A stretch of DNA of 64,000 bases, taken from assembly GCF_036699995.1 (NCBI RefSeq), contig NZ_CP144906.1, positions 3,235,001 to 3,299,000 on the forward strand, in the 5' to 3' direction. Shown in pieces: positions 19,983 to 28,264 of the stretch. Every line of letters starts with the position of its first letter. Within the stretch, counting starts at the first letter, position 1. Below the pieces are notes generated by a model, which saw only the letters and a list, made by a program, of their open reading frames with translations, had not been told where the DNA came from and ran no database searches. A program made the position numbers and the translations under genes. The DNA is from Clostridium beijerinckii. Its GTDB lineage: Bacteria; Bacillota; Clostridia; Clostridiales; Clostridiaceae.

Positions 19983-20969
19983 TTAGCCTTTTATACCAAC
20001 TTCAGCAAACATACCTGGTTTCAATTGCCCCTTTGAATCTGTTAAAAGAATTTTAACTAAAACATTGGAGTTTTGAGAGTTTAATGTTGAATTTATTACT
20101 GATATGGTTCCTTCAAATTCTGAATCTTCTATTTCTGATACTTTAACTGCTACAGCTTGTCCTTCTTTCAAATCTTTTACAATCCTTAGAGGTGCATATG
20201 CATTCACACACAAAGCATCTGGATTAGATATTGAAATAAGTGTGCTGCCAGGTGCTGCCATTTCGCCTTTACTTATATTCTTAACAGTAACATTACCTGA
20301 AATAGGTGCTGTAATGGTTCCATTACTTAATGCCACCTGCGCTGTTTTCACTGCTTCTTCAGCTTGATGTACTTGAGCCTTGTAAACATCTATACTTGTT
20401 TCTGTAGCACCATTTTTAAGCATTTCTAATTGTTCTTCTGCAGACTTTTGTCCTGACTCAGCTGATGTAAGCTGTTGCTGTGCAGTTTCAAGCTGCACCT
20501 CTGTAGCTGCGCTAGCATCAACTAAAGCTTTTGTACGATCATAATTCTTTTTAGCAACATCATAGGTTGCTTTAGCGCTATCCAAAGTTGCTTGCGCTTG
20601 TGATATTTGTTCAGGCCGAGTGCTATTCATAGCATTATTTAAATTTGCATTTGCAGTATTTACTGCTGCCTGTGCTTGATCTACCTGTGCCTGAAGATCC
20701 TGAGTATCTAATTTAATCACAGCATCACCTTGATTTACAGTTGATCCTACATTAACTAATACATCTGAAACTCTAGCAGAAATTTTTGAAGATACATTAA
20801 CTTGATTATCAGTCTCAATCTTTCCAGCCATAAGATATATGGAATTTTGCTTATTAACCTCTTCTACTTGAACAGCATTTTCATTCCTATTATTTTTTGC
20901 AGCGCATCCCGTAAAAAGAGAGGTTCCTATAAGCGTTGGTAATATAATTAGCAATACATATTTCTTCAT
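19983..20969 (-). CDS. Lipoprotein HlyD-family adaptor
   Basis: This 328-residue protein has a lipoprotein signal with lipobox LFTGC (Cys about 22). Typical fusion-protein parts follow: lipoyl half (VSDVLVNVGSTVNQGDAVIKLD), an Ala/Gln coiled-coil hairpin (about 80-190), second lipoyl half (TITAPISGNVTVKNISKGE) and a barrel domain ending in LKPGMFAEVGIKG. Lgt (encoded at 48.4-49.2 kb) would lipidate it. Two adaptors of different anchoring in one operon suggest they act together with the MFS pump. AAAGGAG precedes ATG. It is the first intact gene after the TetR remnant. Confidence 0.9.
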   Translation of the reverse strand: MKKYVLLIILPTLIGTSLFTGCAAKNNRNENAVQVEEVNKQNSIYLMAGKIETDNQVNVSSKISARVSDVLVNVGSTVNQGDAVIKLDTQDLQAQVDQAQAAVNTANANLNNAMNSTRPEQISQAQATLDSAKATYDVAKKNYDRTKALVDASAATEVQLETAQQQLTSAESGQKSAEEQLEMLKNGATETSIDVYKAQVHQAEEAVKTAQVALSNGTITAPISGNVTVKNISKGEMAAPGSTLISISNPDALCVNAYAPLRIVKDLKEGQAVAVKVSEIEDSEFEGTISVINSTLNSQNSNVLVKILLTDSKGQLKPGMFAEVGIKG

Positions 20970-20997
20970 AAATTAATTACTCCTTTAACAAACTAAT

Positions 20998-21207
20998 TCA
21001 TTTTATGCCTTCATTTGAAATTACATCTCGTATATCTTCAGTTCTTATAATTTCAAAGATTGGATCTAAAACCTTTAATAGTACTATTAAATCTTTTCTT
21101 AATGAACCATAATCAGCTATTTCTAATTCTATTGATGGTGCTTGCCGGCTTATAGCAGCAAGTATAAGAAAATACTTTTGTGGCCATCGGAGATAAATCA
21201 CCCCTCC
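20998..21207 (-). pseudogene. TetR-family repressor remnant
   Basis: The minus-strand frame contains GVIYLRWPQKYFLILAAIS, the end of a TetR helix-turn-helix (family pattern TIYLRWPSKEALILAAL). The start of the effector domain follows: DYGSLRKDLIVLLK. The DNA-binding helices before it are missing, replaced by unrelated sequence and a palindrome, and the frame ends about 60 residues later instead of about 130. This is a truncated repressor of the downstream efflux operon. The operon may have lost its specific repressor. Confidence 0.75.
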
Positions 21208-21255
21208 AATAATCCAATTAATAATCTGGAATTTACAAAACCTAAAGGCTACGAA

Positions 21256-21303
21256 TGTTATACTTCCTATAAGGTACTCAGGTACCTTATAGGAAGTATA
21301 ACA
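21256..21303. promoter_or_regulatory. Perfect 22-bp inverted repeat, probable operator
   Basis: The arms at 21256-21277 and 21282-21303 are exact reverse complements with a 4-nt centre (TCAG); the inner part is TATAAGGTAC/GTACCTTATA. It lies just upstream of the TetR remnant and the efflux operon, where a TetR-type operator would sit. No T-run follows, so it is not a good terminator. Confidence 0.65.
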
Positions 21304-21494
21304 TTGGAAATTATAAAATGCAATACTAAATATTTGCATTAATAAATCATAAATATCTCTGAAGCCTAAGAATCCTTAATAGATGCAAGTTCCACCATTT
21401 TTTCTTTTTATGTGCATATTCTCAAGAATATATATTTTTTAGAATATTACCATATTGGTTCTAGTATTCTGCCCCTATGCCAAGAACAATAAAA

Positions 21495-21544
21495 AAATAC
21501 CTATAGACCAAACACTTTGTTCATGTGTCTTGTTCATAGGTATA
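21495..21544 (-). terminator. Terminator of the DEAD-box helicase gene
   Basis: ATACCTAT/ATAGGTAT outer stem with an inner ACAC/GTGT pair; a run of seven T follows on the minus strand. Confidence 0.75.
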
Positions 21545-21551
21545 GTTTAAA

Positions 21552-23126
21552 TTATCTTTTTGATTTTGTTGAAATTTCGACATTTAGCTTTCTTCCAGCA
21601 AATTTCTTTCCAATGCAATGCTTCATTATAGATTCCGCTGCATCCTCTGTTACATTTACAAATGAAAACTTTTCAAGAATATCAATATCTCCGACATCTT
21701 CTCTTTTTACCTTTGCATTCTCATTAAAGAAATCCACTAGCTTCCTTGGATTAATTTTATCCAAGCGTCCTACATTCAAAAATAATCTCTTGTAATCTGT
21801 CTTTGAACCTATTTCATTTTCAGTATAGTCATAATTCACTTCCTTGCTATATACCATATCCATCAATGCCGCTGCCACTTCTACGAGGTTAAACTCTTCA
21901 TCAAGTTCTGTTGCCATCGGTATAAATTTCTTATAGCTATCCTGCTCCAAGGTTTCCTTTATCTTTGAAAACATATTTTTGTACTTTGAAACAAATATTT
22001 CATCGACAGTAGGAATTTCTCTTCTTCTTATCTTGCTTTTTGTCACCTTTTCAATATGCTTAAGAGACATATATTCCCTTGCAGTAACTAGTGTGTAAGC
22101 AACACCTTTTCTATTTGCTCTACCTGTTCTGCCTATTCTGTGAACATAGGATTCTACGTCCTGAGGCAAATCGTAATTTATAACGTGAGTTACATTTTCA
22201 ACATCTATACCTCTTGCTGCAACATCAGTTGCTATTAAAAATTCTAAATTTCCTTCTTTAAATTTTCTTAAGGTATTTATTCTCTGATTTTGATTCATAT
22301 CTCCATGCATTCCTTCAGCAGTATAACCTCTCCCTTGAAGACCTTCTACCAGTTCATCAACGTTCCTTTTGGTCTTACAAAAGATTATTGCAGATGCAGG
22401 TTCATCAACATCCAGTATCCTACATAGTGTTTCAAATCTATCCTTGTTTTTAATTTCATAATAGTATTGATCCACTGTAGCTACAGTCATTGCATTTTTT
22501 AAAATGGCTATGTGTTTCGTTTCAGACTTCATATATCTTTTAGCAAGCCTTTTGATCTCTTCAGGCATAGTAGCTGAAAACAACATTGTTTGTCTGTCTT
22601 GATTTGAATTTTTTATTATTTCTTCTATATCGTCAATAAATCCCATGTTTAACATTTCGTCGGCTTCATCCAATACAAGAAATCTAATAGAGCTCAAGTT
22701 TAAAACTTTTCTTCTTATTAAATCCAGCACTCTCCCCGGAGTTCCTACTACTATATCTATCCCTCTACGTAAAGCTGAAATCTGTCTGTCAATAGGTTGC
22801 CCACCGTATACAGGCAGCAACTTAATCTTAGTAAATTTAGCTATACGATTCAATTCATCATTTACCTGTATAGCCAGTTCTCTTGTAGGCGTTAGTATTA
22901 TACTATTTACCTTACCATCTTGCTTTCCAATTCTGCTTAATATTGGTGCACCAAATGCCAGTGTCTTTCCTGTTCCTGTTTGTGCCTGCCCAATAACATC
23001 ATGACCTTCTAAAAGAACTGGTATTACCTCAGCTTGAATCTTAGAAGGTTCTTCAAATCCCATTGCATCAATGGCTTTAAGAATACTCTCATCAAGACCT
23101 AATTCGCTAAATACCTTATTTTCCAA
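21552..23126 (-). CDS. DEAD-box ATP-dependent RNA helicase with DbpA-type RNA-binding domain
   Basis: This 524-residue helicase has the Q motif (GFEEPSKIQAEVIP), Walker A (AQTGTGKT), DEAD box (VLDEADEMLNMGF), SAT motif and motif VI (HRIGRTGRANRKG). The C-terminus (about 440-515) has a DbpA/CsdA-type RNA-binding fold (RLFLNVGRLDKINP). Such helicases remodel rRNA and mRNA, often in cold adaptation. A cold shock gene lies upstream in the same direction, separated by a terminator. The leader between them contains several stem-loops. Could be CshA-like; the DbpA domain favours a ribosome role. Confidence 0.93.
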   Translation of the reverse strand: MENKVFSELGLDESILKAIDAMGFEEPSKIQAEVIPVLLEGHDVIGQAQTGTGKTLAFGAPILSRIGKQDGKVNSIILTPTRELAIQVNDELNRIAKFTKIKLLPVYGGQPIDRQISALRRGIDIVVGTPGRVLDLIRRKVLNLSSIRFLVLDEADEMLNMGFIDDIEEIIKNSNQDRQTMLFSATMPEEIKRLAKRYMKSETKHIAILKNAMTVATVDQYYYEIKNKDRFETLCRILDVDEPASAIIFCKTKRNVDELVEGLQGRGYTAEGMHGDMNQNQRINTLRKFKEGNLEFLIATDVAARGIDVENVTHVINYDLPQDVESYVHRIGRTGRANRKGVAYTLVTAREYMSLKHIEKVTKSKIRRREIPTVDEIFVSKYKNMFSKIKETLEQDSYKKFIPMATELDEEFNLVEVAAALMDMVYSKEVNYDYTENEIGSKTDYKRLFLNVGRLDKINPRKLVDFFNENAKVKREDVGDIDILEKFSFVNVTEDAAESIMKHCIGKKFAGRKLNVEISTKSKR

Positions 23127-23159
23127 ATTAATCCCTTCTTTCTTTTTTTATAGAATTTA

Positions 23160-23300
23160 TACATTTATCTTATCTATAGCTACTGTAACACTCCCACCTC
23201 TTTTTAGGTTGTAGATAACAGCGCCACGCTCAAAGATTAGTTCAACTAAGATTCAGATGGGGATATCCCTATCTCCCACCTTAATCTAGTTTCACTTGAT
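23160..23300 (-). ncRNA. Structured leader or element upstream of helicase gene
   Basis: On the minus strand several short stems follow one another: AGAT-A-GGG/CCC-C-ATCT around 23257-23276, TTAGT/ACTAA near 23240, and ACCT/AGGT near 23205. A GGTGGGAG motif occurs at both ends. The segment AATCTTAGTTGAACT also occurs at about 43532-43546. It could be a regulatory leader, or the relic of a mobile element end. No known RNA family is assigned. Confidence 0.4.
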
Positions 23301-23307
23301 TTCAATG

Positions 23308-23331
23308 AAAAGCCACCTTAGACAAGGTGGC
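23308..23331 (-). terminator. Terminator of cold shock gene
   Basis: GCCACCTT (23312-23319) pairs with AAGGTGGC (23324-23331) with a 4-nt loop; TTTT follows on the minus strand. Confidence 0.85.
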
Positions 23332-23374
23332 AAAAATCACCTAATATGTTGTTAATGAACATCAAGATGCTATT

Positions 23375-23566
23375 TTATACTCTTTGAATATTGGTTGCTT
23401 GAGGACCTTTTGTACCTTTTTCAACATCGAACTGAACTTTATCTCCTTCTTGTATACTAAATCCTGAAAGAGAAGATGAATGTACAAAAACATCTTTTTC
23501 TCCCTCTACCTCGATAAAACCAAATCCTTTTTCTGAATTAAAAAACTTTACTGTACCTGTTTTCAT
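23375..23566 (-). CDS. Cold shock protein (CspA family)
   Basis: The 63-residue product [20 protein letters not shown] has the RNP1 motif (KGFGFIEV) and RNP2 motif (DVFVHSSSL) of cold shock OB-fold proteins, which bind single-stranded RNA and DNA. AAGGAGG lies 6 nt before the ATG at 23564-23566; the upstream in-frame codons have no ribosome site. It has its own terminator. A strong hairpin lies about 260 bp upstream. Confidence 0.96.
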   Translation of the reverse strand: MKTGTVKFFNSEKGFGFIEVEGEKDVFVHSSSLSGFSIQEGDKVQFDVEKGTKGPQATNIQRV

Positions 23567-24074
23567 AAATATCCTCCTTGTAAAAATATTGTATTTTGAT
23601 TTGTCAAGCATGTCATCACTTGTGAAAGCAAGTTATGATTTATCTTTACTAGACTTTTCCCATTATTGAGTATTCCCATCCTTTCATAAAACAATACTTT
23701 GGGAATCACAAAGTAAAATATACATTTTTATCAATTTTTATTTGCCTATTAATTAACTTGGTTAATTCATCCGCTTAATTGATTTTTTCATATAAAATTA
23801 TGGAAAAGTTATAAAAACAAAATTAGGCCAAGTATATCTCTACTCGGCCTACCTTTATTGGTGTTTTCTAGTAATATTATGGATATAATTATTGTAACAT
23901 ATTATTAGAAAAGAATCTATATTAATTAGGATTTTCTTTCCATAAACATTTAATTTACAGGCTAATAATAATTTAATATTTACAACTTATGCTATAATCT
24001 ATCCACAATTAATGAATGATAATAAAGAAAGTTATCGATAGAAAATTGGTCTAACAAAGTTAAATTTATAATGA
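23567..24074. other. Intergenic region upstream of cold shock gene
   Basis: Holds the cold shock promoter region and the 23824-23851 hairpin. No gene recognised. Confidence 0.45.
23824..23851 (-). terminator. Strong hairpin upstream of cold shock gene
   Basis: TAGGCC-A-AGTA pairs with TACT-C-GGCCTA around a 6-nt loop. On the minus strand TTTTGTTTTT follows. No minus-strand gene lies directly upstream, so it may end a short RNA or act in the leader of the cold shock gene. Confidence 0.55.
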
Positions 24075-24383
24075 ATTACTGCTTTATTACTTGGTTATGA
24101 AGACAAAACCAAAGCACTTCACCACAAAAGTGGAAGACTTAAAGATTCTGGAATTATACATTACGATACATATAAAAAACTGACAACAGAAGAAAAAGAA
24201 GAAATAATAAAAACTGTTAATGATCCAGAAAATCATTTCCATACAAAAGGAAGAGAAAAAGGTAATTGTAGCACTTACCTTGAATTCTACTATACTAAAT
24301 GGTCACCACCTAGAGACCCAGAGGTCATAAGCAAAATGGATGATATGCTATATAACAAGCTAACATCATTTATTAAAAAATAA
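24075..24383 (+). pseudogene. Frameshifted small gene, unknown family
   Basis: A frame of 102 codons runs to the TAA at 24381-24383. It reads ITALLLGYEDKTKALHHKSG, then DPENHFHTKGREKG and YYTKWSPPRDPEVISKMDD, with protein-like composition. It has no start codon of its own. An ATG at 24071-24073 lies in the neighbouring frame, so loss of one base just after the start would explain the break. I do not recognise the family. Confidence 0.5.
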
Positions 24384-24729
24384 TTTTTGTATTTTTGACC
24401 TGTAACATTTGAGGAACATCAACAGCCATTATTATCTCTAAAAAATGCAATATAAACCAAAATATACATTTAAAGAAAATGAGAATAATAATAAATTAAA
24501 TATGAAAAATAAAGACTATTCAATTTACACACAAAAAAGTTCTTGTTCTTAGAAACAACGGAATTAAGCAATGTACATTAAAATAGACTATATTATAAAA
24601 ATAAATTCTATAATATAGTCTATTTTTAATGCAGTTATTTATAATTGATCTACAACTATGAAACATCTACTATATAATTGTGATTTGATTGTTGGTATCC
24701 AAAATGAGAAGTTTAGAAAATAAAAATAT
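24384..24729. other. Intergenic region with bidirectional terminator
   Basis: Nothing coding was recognised; it contains the hairpin 24581-24627. Confidence 0.5.
24581..24627. terminator. Strong bidirectional hairpin
   Basis: AAAATAGACTATATTATA at 24581-24598 pairs exactly with its complement ending at 24627. A- and T-rich flanks allow termination both ways between converging frames. Confidence 0.75.
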
Positions 24730-25128
24730 CTATTTTTCAGCTTCAGATTTTAATAAAGAATATAGATTCAAATCAACAACACCTTGTCCCTTCCAAGTAT
24801 ATCCCTGCCTAATTGTCCCCTCTTTAATAAAACCATTTCTTTCTAATACATTCTGAGATTTAATATTTTCTGGCATGACAAATGCTTGTATTCGATTTAT
24901 TCCAATATCATTAAATAAATAGTCTACCATCACCTTTACAGCTTTAGTAGCAATTCCGTTACCCCAAAACTTATCGTTCAACCTGTAGCCTATAGTTATC
25001 ATATTTACCTCGTTAGAATAGTCAAATATCTCTGCTATTCCAACAACCTTCTCAGGTTCATCATTTAGACATATGCCAAGAAATATACATTTTTTCTTAT
25101 TTATAAAATATACCTTTCTACTGCGCAG
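24730..25128 (-). pseudogene. RimJ/RimL-type GNAT acetyltransferase, 5'-truncated
   Basis: The frame reads CIFLGICLNDEPEKVVGIAE, then MITIGYRLNDKFWGNGIATK with the acetyl-CoA loop (WGNGIATKA), then ERNGFIKEGTIRQG, the usual RimL ending. The N-terminal 60 or so residues are missing. The frame begins directly after the TAG of the YciI-like gene and in the same frame, so a deletion has joined the two. An internal ATG (25000-25002) gives a 90-residue frame but would lack the first strands of the fold. Confidence 0.75.
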
Positions 25129-25392
25129 CTAATTATCATCTGATGATATCAACAAATCCCATTCATAAACCTCTACTCTATATAGACCACTTTTAATTAT
25201 CGGGTCTTTTTCAGCAATCATTCTTGCCTCCTGTAAATCCTTAGCTTTAAATATAATCATGCCACCTCTGGCATTAGCGAATCCTCCTCCAACAAAGTAT
25301 CTTTCACTAGCAATACCATTTAGATACTTTACATGATCTTGGAAATCTTTTTCTGTAGTTTCTAATCCATTATTCTTATAATCAATTCTCAC
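25129..25392 (-). CDS. YciI-like protein
   Basis: This 87-residue protein matches the YCII fold: an N-terminal strand, DFQDHVKYLNGIASERYFVGGGFA, then GGMIIFKAKDLQEARMIAEKDPI and a last strand with VEVYEWD. The His of DHVKYL and the Asp of KDPI are the residues conserved in this family, whose role is mostly undefined. It starts with GTG, with AGGAG about 11 nt upstream. Its stop directly abuts the truncated acetyltransferase, so its own C-terminus (LISSDDN) may also be affected by the deletion. Confidence 0.8.
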   Translation of the reverse strand: MRIDYKNNGLETTEKDFQDHVKYLNGIASERYFVGGGFANARGGMIIFKAKDLQEARMIAEKDPIIKSGLYRVEVYEWDLLISSDDN

Positions 25393-26005
25393 AAATAACT
25401 TGTCTCCTTTTTTTACACTTCTTCTTCCTCCGTCTTCTTAATTATCCATGTAAAATCCTGTACAGGTCTTATATAGTCCTCTTTAATTATTTTCTTTATT
25501 GAATATGTTTTTACCCAGAATAACATATATGGCTATTATTGTAAATACAGTATAACCCAATATTAAAAAGACATTCAATACAGGAAGTTCCCTTGCGAGA
25601 TTTGCTGTGCGACAGATGTGATTATTACGAATTAAGATCAGCTTTAAATAACCTAACAAAATATGAAATGGAACTTGCAGGTTTTTTCTTCTTCAAAAAA
25701 TAATGCATTAGAAAGAAAATTTCCAATTATATTCTATACTATTATAAAAGTACAAATGTTTAAAGATCCAAAGTTAATTAATGACTTGGATCTTTACTTT
25801 ATCAGATATTATGCATTCTATTTGCGGATATTAATTTATTATAGCATTGTTTAAAAATGCTTTTTTAAGAATTCACTTCCCTGATCGGCTTGTCTAAAAT
25901 ATATAATACCTTCTTCAATAGTTATGAAATCTTAGCAAGTAGCATTCTATTAAATTTTTCAAGCTCACTCTTATAAGATTTTATATTTTCATTTACAAAG
26001 CAATT
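25393..26005. other. Graveyard of gene fragments
   Basis: On the minus strand, 25617-25483 reads LARELPVLNVFLILGYTVFT, then IIAIYVILGKNIFNKENN and a stop, the hydrophobic C-terminus of a membrane protein, possibly an ABC-2 permease. On the plus strand, 25608-25703 reads CDRCDYYELRSALNNLTKYE, then a stop, of unknown origin. Near 25980-25925 a minus-strand piece reads NENIKSYKSELEKFNRMLL. None has a start. Confidence 0.5.
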
Positions 26006-26704
26006 CTAATTTTCGTATCCATAAGATTTCCTAATTAGATCGAAATGTTCTTGCATAGCATTGTAAGCTAGTGATTCATCCCTTTTCTTTAAATTTCTTA
26101 ATAAATTCTCATGTATCCATAATAAGCTTTCTTTTGTATTTCCCTCATGAAAAATTTGCATTCTAGCTTTTCGAATAAATTCGTCTACAAGTTGAGATAT
26201 AACATTAAGTACATTAATTAATAATACATTTCTCGATGCCTTTGCAATTAATTGATGAAACTTAATATCTAATTCAACACTTTCCTCTTCACTACTAGCA
26301 ATATACATCTTATCTAATAATTCTGCTAAAAGTTCAAGCTCGCTATCTTCTATATTTTTAGCTGCTAATTTAGAACATTGAAGTTCTAGCGTTTCTCTTA
26401 AATCATACATTTCTTTGGGCGAACTCTCCTGTAACATAAACATTATTGAAAGAGGTTCAAGCAAAGAGTTATTAAAATTCGTTCGTATATAATTTCCGGC
26501 TCCATGTCTGCTTTCTATTAATCCTATGACTTCTAAAGCCCTCATCGCTTCCCTAACAGATGCACGCGATACCCCGAGAGATTCTGCCATCTCTCTTTCT
26601 GTCGGCAATTTATCTCCCTTTTTTATTTCTCCATATTTTATTTTATCCTTAATTTTCTCTATAACTTGATCATATACTTTTGGATTTTTATTAAGTACAA
26701 GCAT
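26006..26704 (-). CDS. FadR/GntR-family transcriptional regulator (FCD domain)
   Basis: This 232-residue regulator has an N-terminal winged helix (KLPTEREMAESLGVSRASVREAMRALEVIGLIESRHGAG) and an all-helical FCD ligand domain. The latter shows DLRETLELQCSKLAA, DIKFHQLIAKAS and a terminal HFDLIRKSYG with the metal-binding His residues. FadR-type proteins respond to organic acids such as lactate or gluconate. No catabolic operon is adjacent, so it is an orphan or regulates at a distance. GAGGGGACATAAC precedes ATG. A GAAGAATATATATTCTTC palindrome lies about 75 bp upstream. Confidence 0.92.
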   Translation of the reverse strand: MLVLNKNPKVYDQVIEKIKDKIKYGEIKKGDKLPTEREMAESLGVSRASVREAMRALEVIGLIESRHGAGNYIRTNFNNSLLEPLSIMFMLQESSPKEMYDLRETLELQCSKLAAKNIEDSELELLAELLDKMYIASSEEESVELDIKFHQLIAKASRNVLLINVLNVISQLVDEFIRKARMQIFHEGNTKESLLWIHENLLRNLKKRDESLAYNAMQEHFDLIRKSYGYEN

Positions 26705-27132
26705 ATGTTATGTCCCCTCCTTTTCTTATTGATATTTCTTAATACATTATACATCAATTTTCTAAATTCTAATATTCTGAAGAATATATATTCTTCCATG
26801 GTAATATTCTTCACAATATTTATTCTTTACCATATGAGAATCTACACTATTTAAACATATCTCCAATAAACTGATGACTATAATTAATAAACGTACTGCA
26901 AACGGCACCAATATCCTAGAATAGAGCACAAAAGCTCTGATAAAAAGCAAACATTTTCATCTATATATACATAGGATCCATTAATATTTTTGTTAAATAT
27001 AGAGATAATATTAATATTAATTTGTATGAATGTATTTAAATAAAACTATGCTGTAACATTTTTCTCAAAATATAGTTTATAAATCTCTTCACAACTATTC
27101 TTAATTATGCTTAAAGAAATTAAGGTGATATC
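26705..27132. other. Divergent intergenic region with palindrome
   Basis: The 18-bp perfect palindrome GAAGAATATATATTCTTC occupies 26779-26796 upstream of the GntR gene, and AATATTCTTC recurs just after it. It could be the regulator's own operator. The rest is promoter region for the SDR gene. No gene seen. Confidence 0.5.
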
Positions 27133-27924
27133 ATGAAAAAAATACTAATCACAGGTTGTGGTTCTGGTCTTGGACGCGAAGCCTCATTTGCTCTAGCAAA
27201 TAGAGGTCATTATGTCTATGCAACAACCCACACTGAAGAACAAGCCGCTAGAATTAACGCCATAAATAAAAAATATAATCTTCCTATTGAAAGCTTTAAA
27301 TTGGATATTTTACATAGTAATGATAGAGCTAGGGTAACTAATCTTGAAATTGATGTTTTAATAAATAATGCAGCCATTGGAAATTCAGGTTCAGTGGCTG
27401 AAGTGGATTCCGATATATATCGGGAAACTTTTGAAACAAACGTTTTTTGTCCAATTGAATTGACTCAACTTGTATTAAAACAAATGATTCCTCGAAAAAA
27501 AGGAAGGATAATTTTTGTATCATCTTTGGCTGGACGCTCTCCAATTCCATTTTTATCTCCATACTGCGCAACTAAATTTGCATTGGAAGCCATAGGTCCG
27601 TCTTTAAACGAAGAGCTTAAAGAACTTAATGATGTTAATATTCCTGTTATTTTAATAGAACCCGGAGGCTACTCTACGGGATTTAATCAAAAAAATATAG
27701 CAAAGCAATTTAATTGGATGAAAATTCATTCTTATTTCAAAAACAATATACATTCCCTAGAAAGCAAGCAATATGCATACTTTAAGCTGACAGAATCTAC
27801 TAATTTTGATTCTATTATGGATAAATACATAATAGCAGTCGAAGACAAATATCCAAGGGAAAGATATGTGTCGCCTTCAATTCAAGGTGCTTTCATTAAA
27901 ATTAAAAACATCCTAAAAAAATAA
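27133..27924 (+). CDS. Short-chain dehydrogenase/reductase (SDR)
   Basis: This 263-residue classical SDR has cofactor motif TGCGSGLG at the N-terminus, NNAA near residue 78, catalytic Ser in VSSLAG and the YxxxK pair in SPYCATKFALE. The PGG/YSTGF segment follows. These enzymes reduce carbonyls or oxidise alcohols with NAD(P)H. The loop after TGCGSGLGREAS suggests no clear NADP preference. AAGGTGAT lies before ATG. It is monocistronic. The substrate is unknown. Confidence 0.93.
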   Translation: MKKILITGCGSGLGREASFALANRGHYVYATTHTEEQAARINAINKKYNLPIESFKLDILHSNDRARVTNLEIDVLINNAAIGNSGSVAEVDSDIYRETFETNVFCPIELTQLVLKQMIPRKKGRIIFVSSLAGRSPIPFLSPYCATKFALEAIGPSLNEELKELNDVNIPVILIEPGGYSTGFNQKNIAKQFNWMKIHSYFKNNIHSLESKQYAYFKLTESTNFDSIMDKYIIAVEDKYPRERYVSPSIQGAFIKIKNILKK

Positions 27925-28264
27925 TTATAAAAGACTAATATAACTTATCAATGTATCACATCAGTTATATTGGTTTTTACCAAGCAAAAATAACCCTTAT
28001 GCTATATTATATTTATATATACAAGTACCAAAAATTTAAAGCATAAATTATTATAGAAATGATTGGGCATCATTTCTTTTCCACTAGATAACTTGATTAT
28101 TTTACTAAACGTTCCAAAAAAACAATAAAATTATATCTATTACCTTTAATATTTAAAAATTATACTTCTAACATTCATTGCTATATAAAAATTAATTTAA
28201 CAGTATAAAATATTATTCAAGTAGAATAATAAATGTATCTTGTAAAGATTGGAGGTACCAATAA
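27925..28264. other. Intergenic region before DUF421 gene
   Basis: Apart from the SDR terminator, only AT-rich promoter-like sequence is seen. Confidence 0.4.
27934..27978 (+). terminator. Terminator of SDR gene
   Basis: ACTAATATAACT pairs with AGTTATATTGGT (one G-U) and TTTTT follows. Confidence 0.8.
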
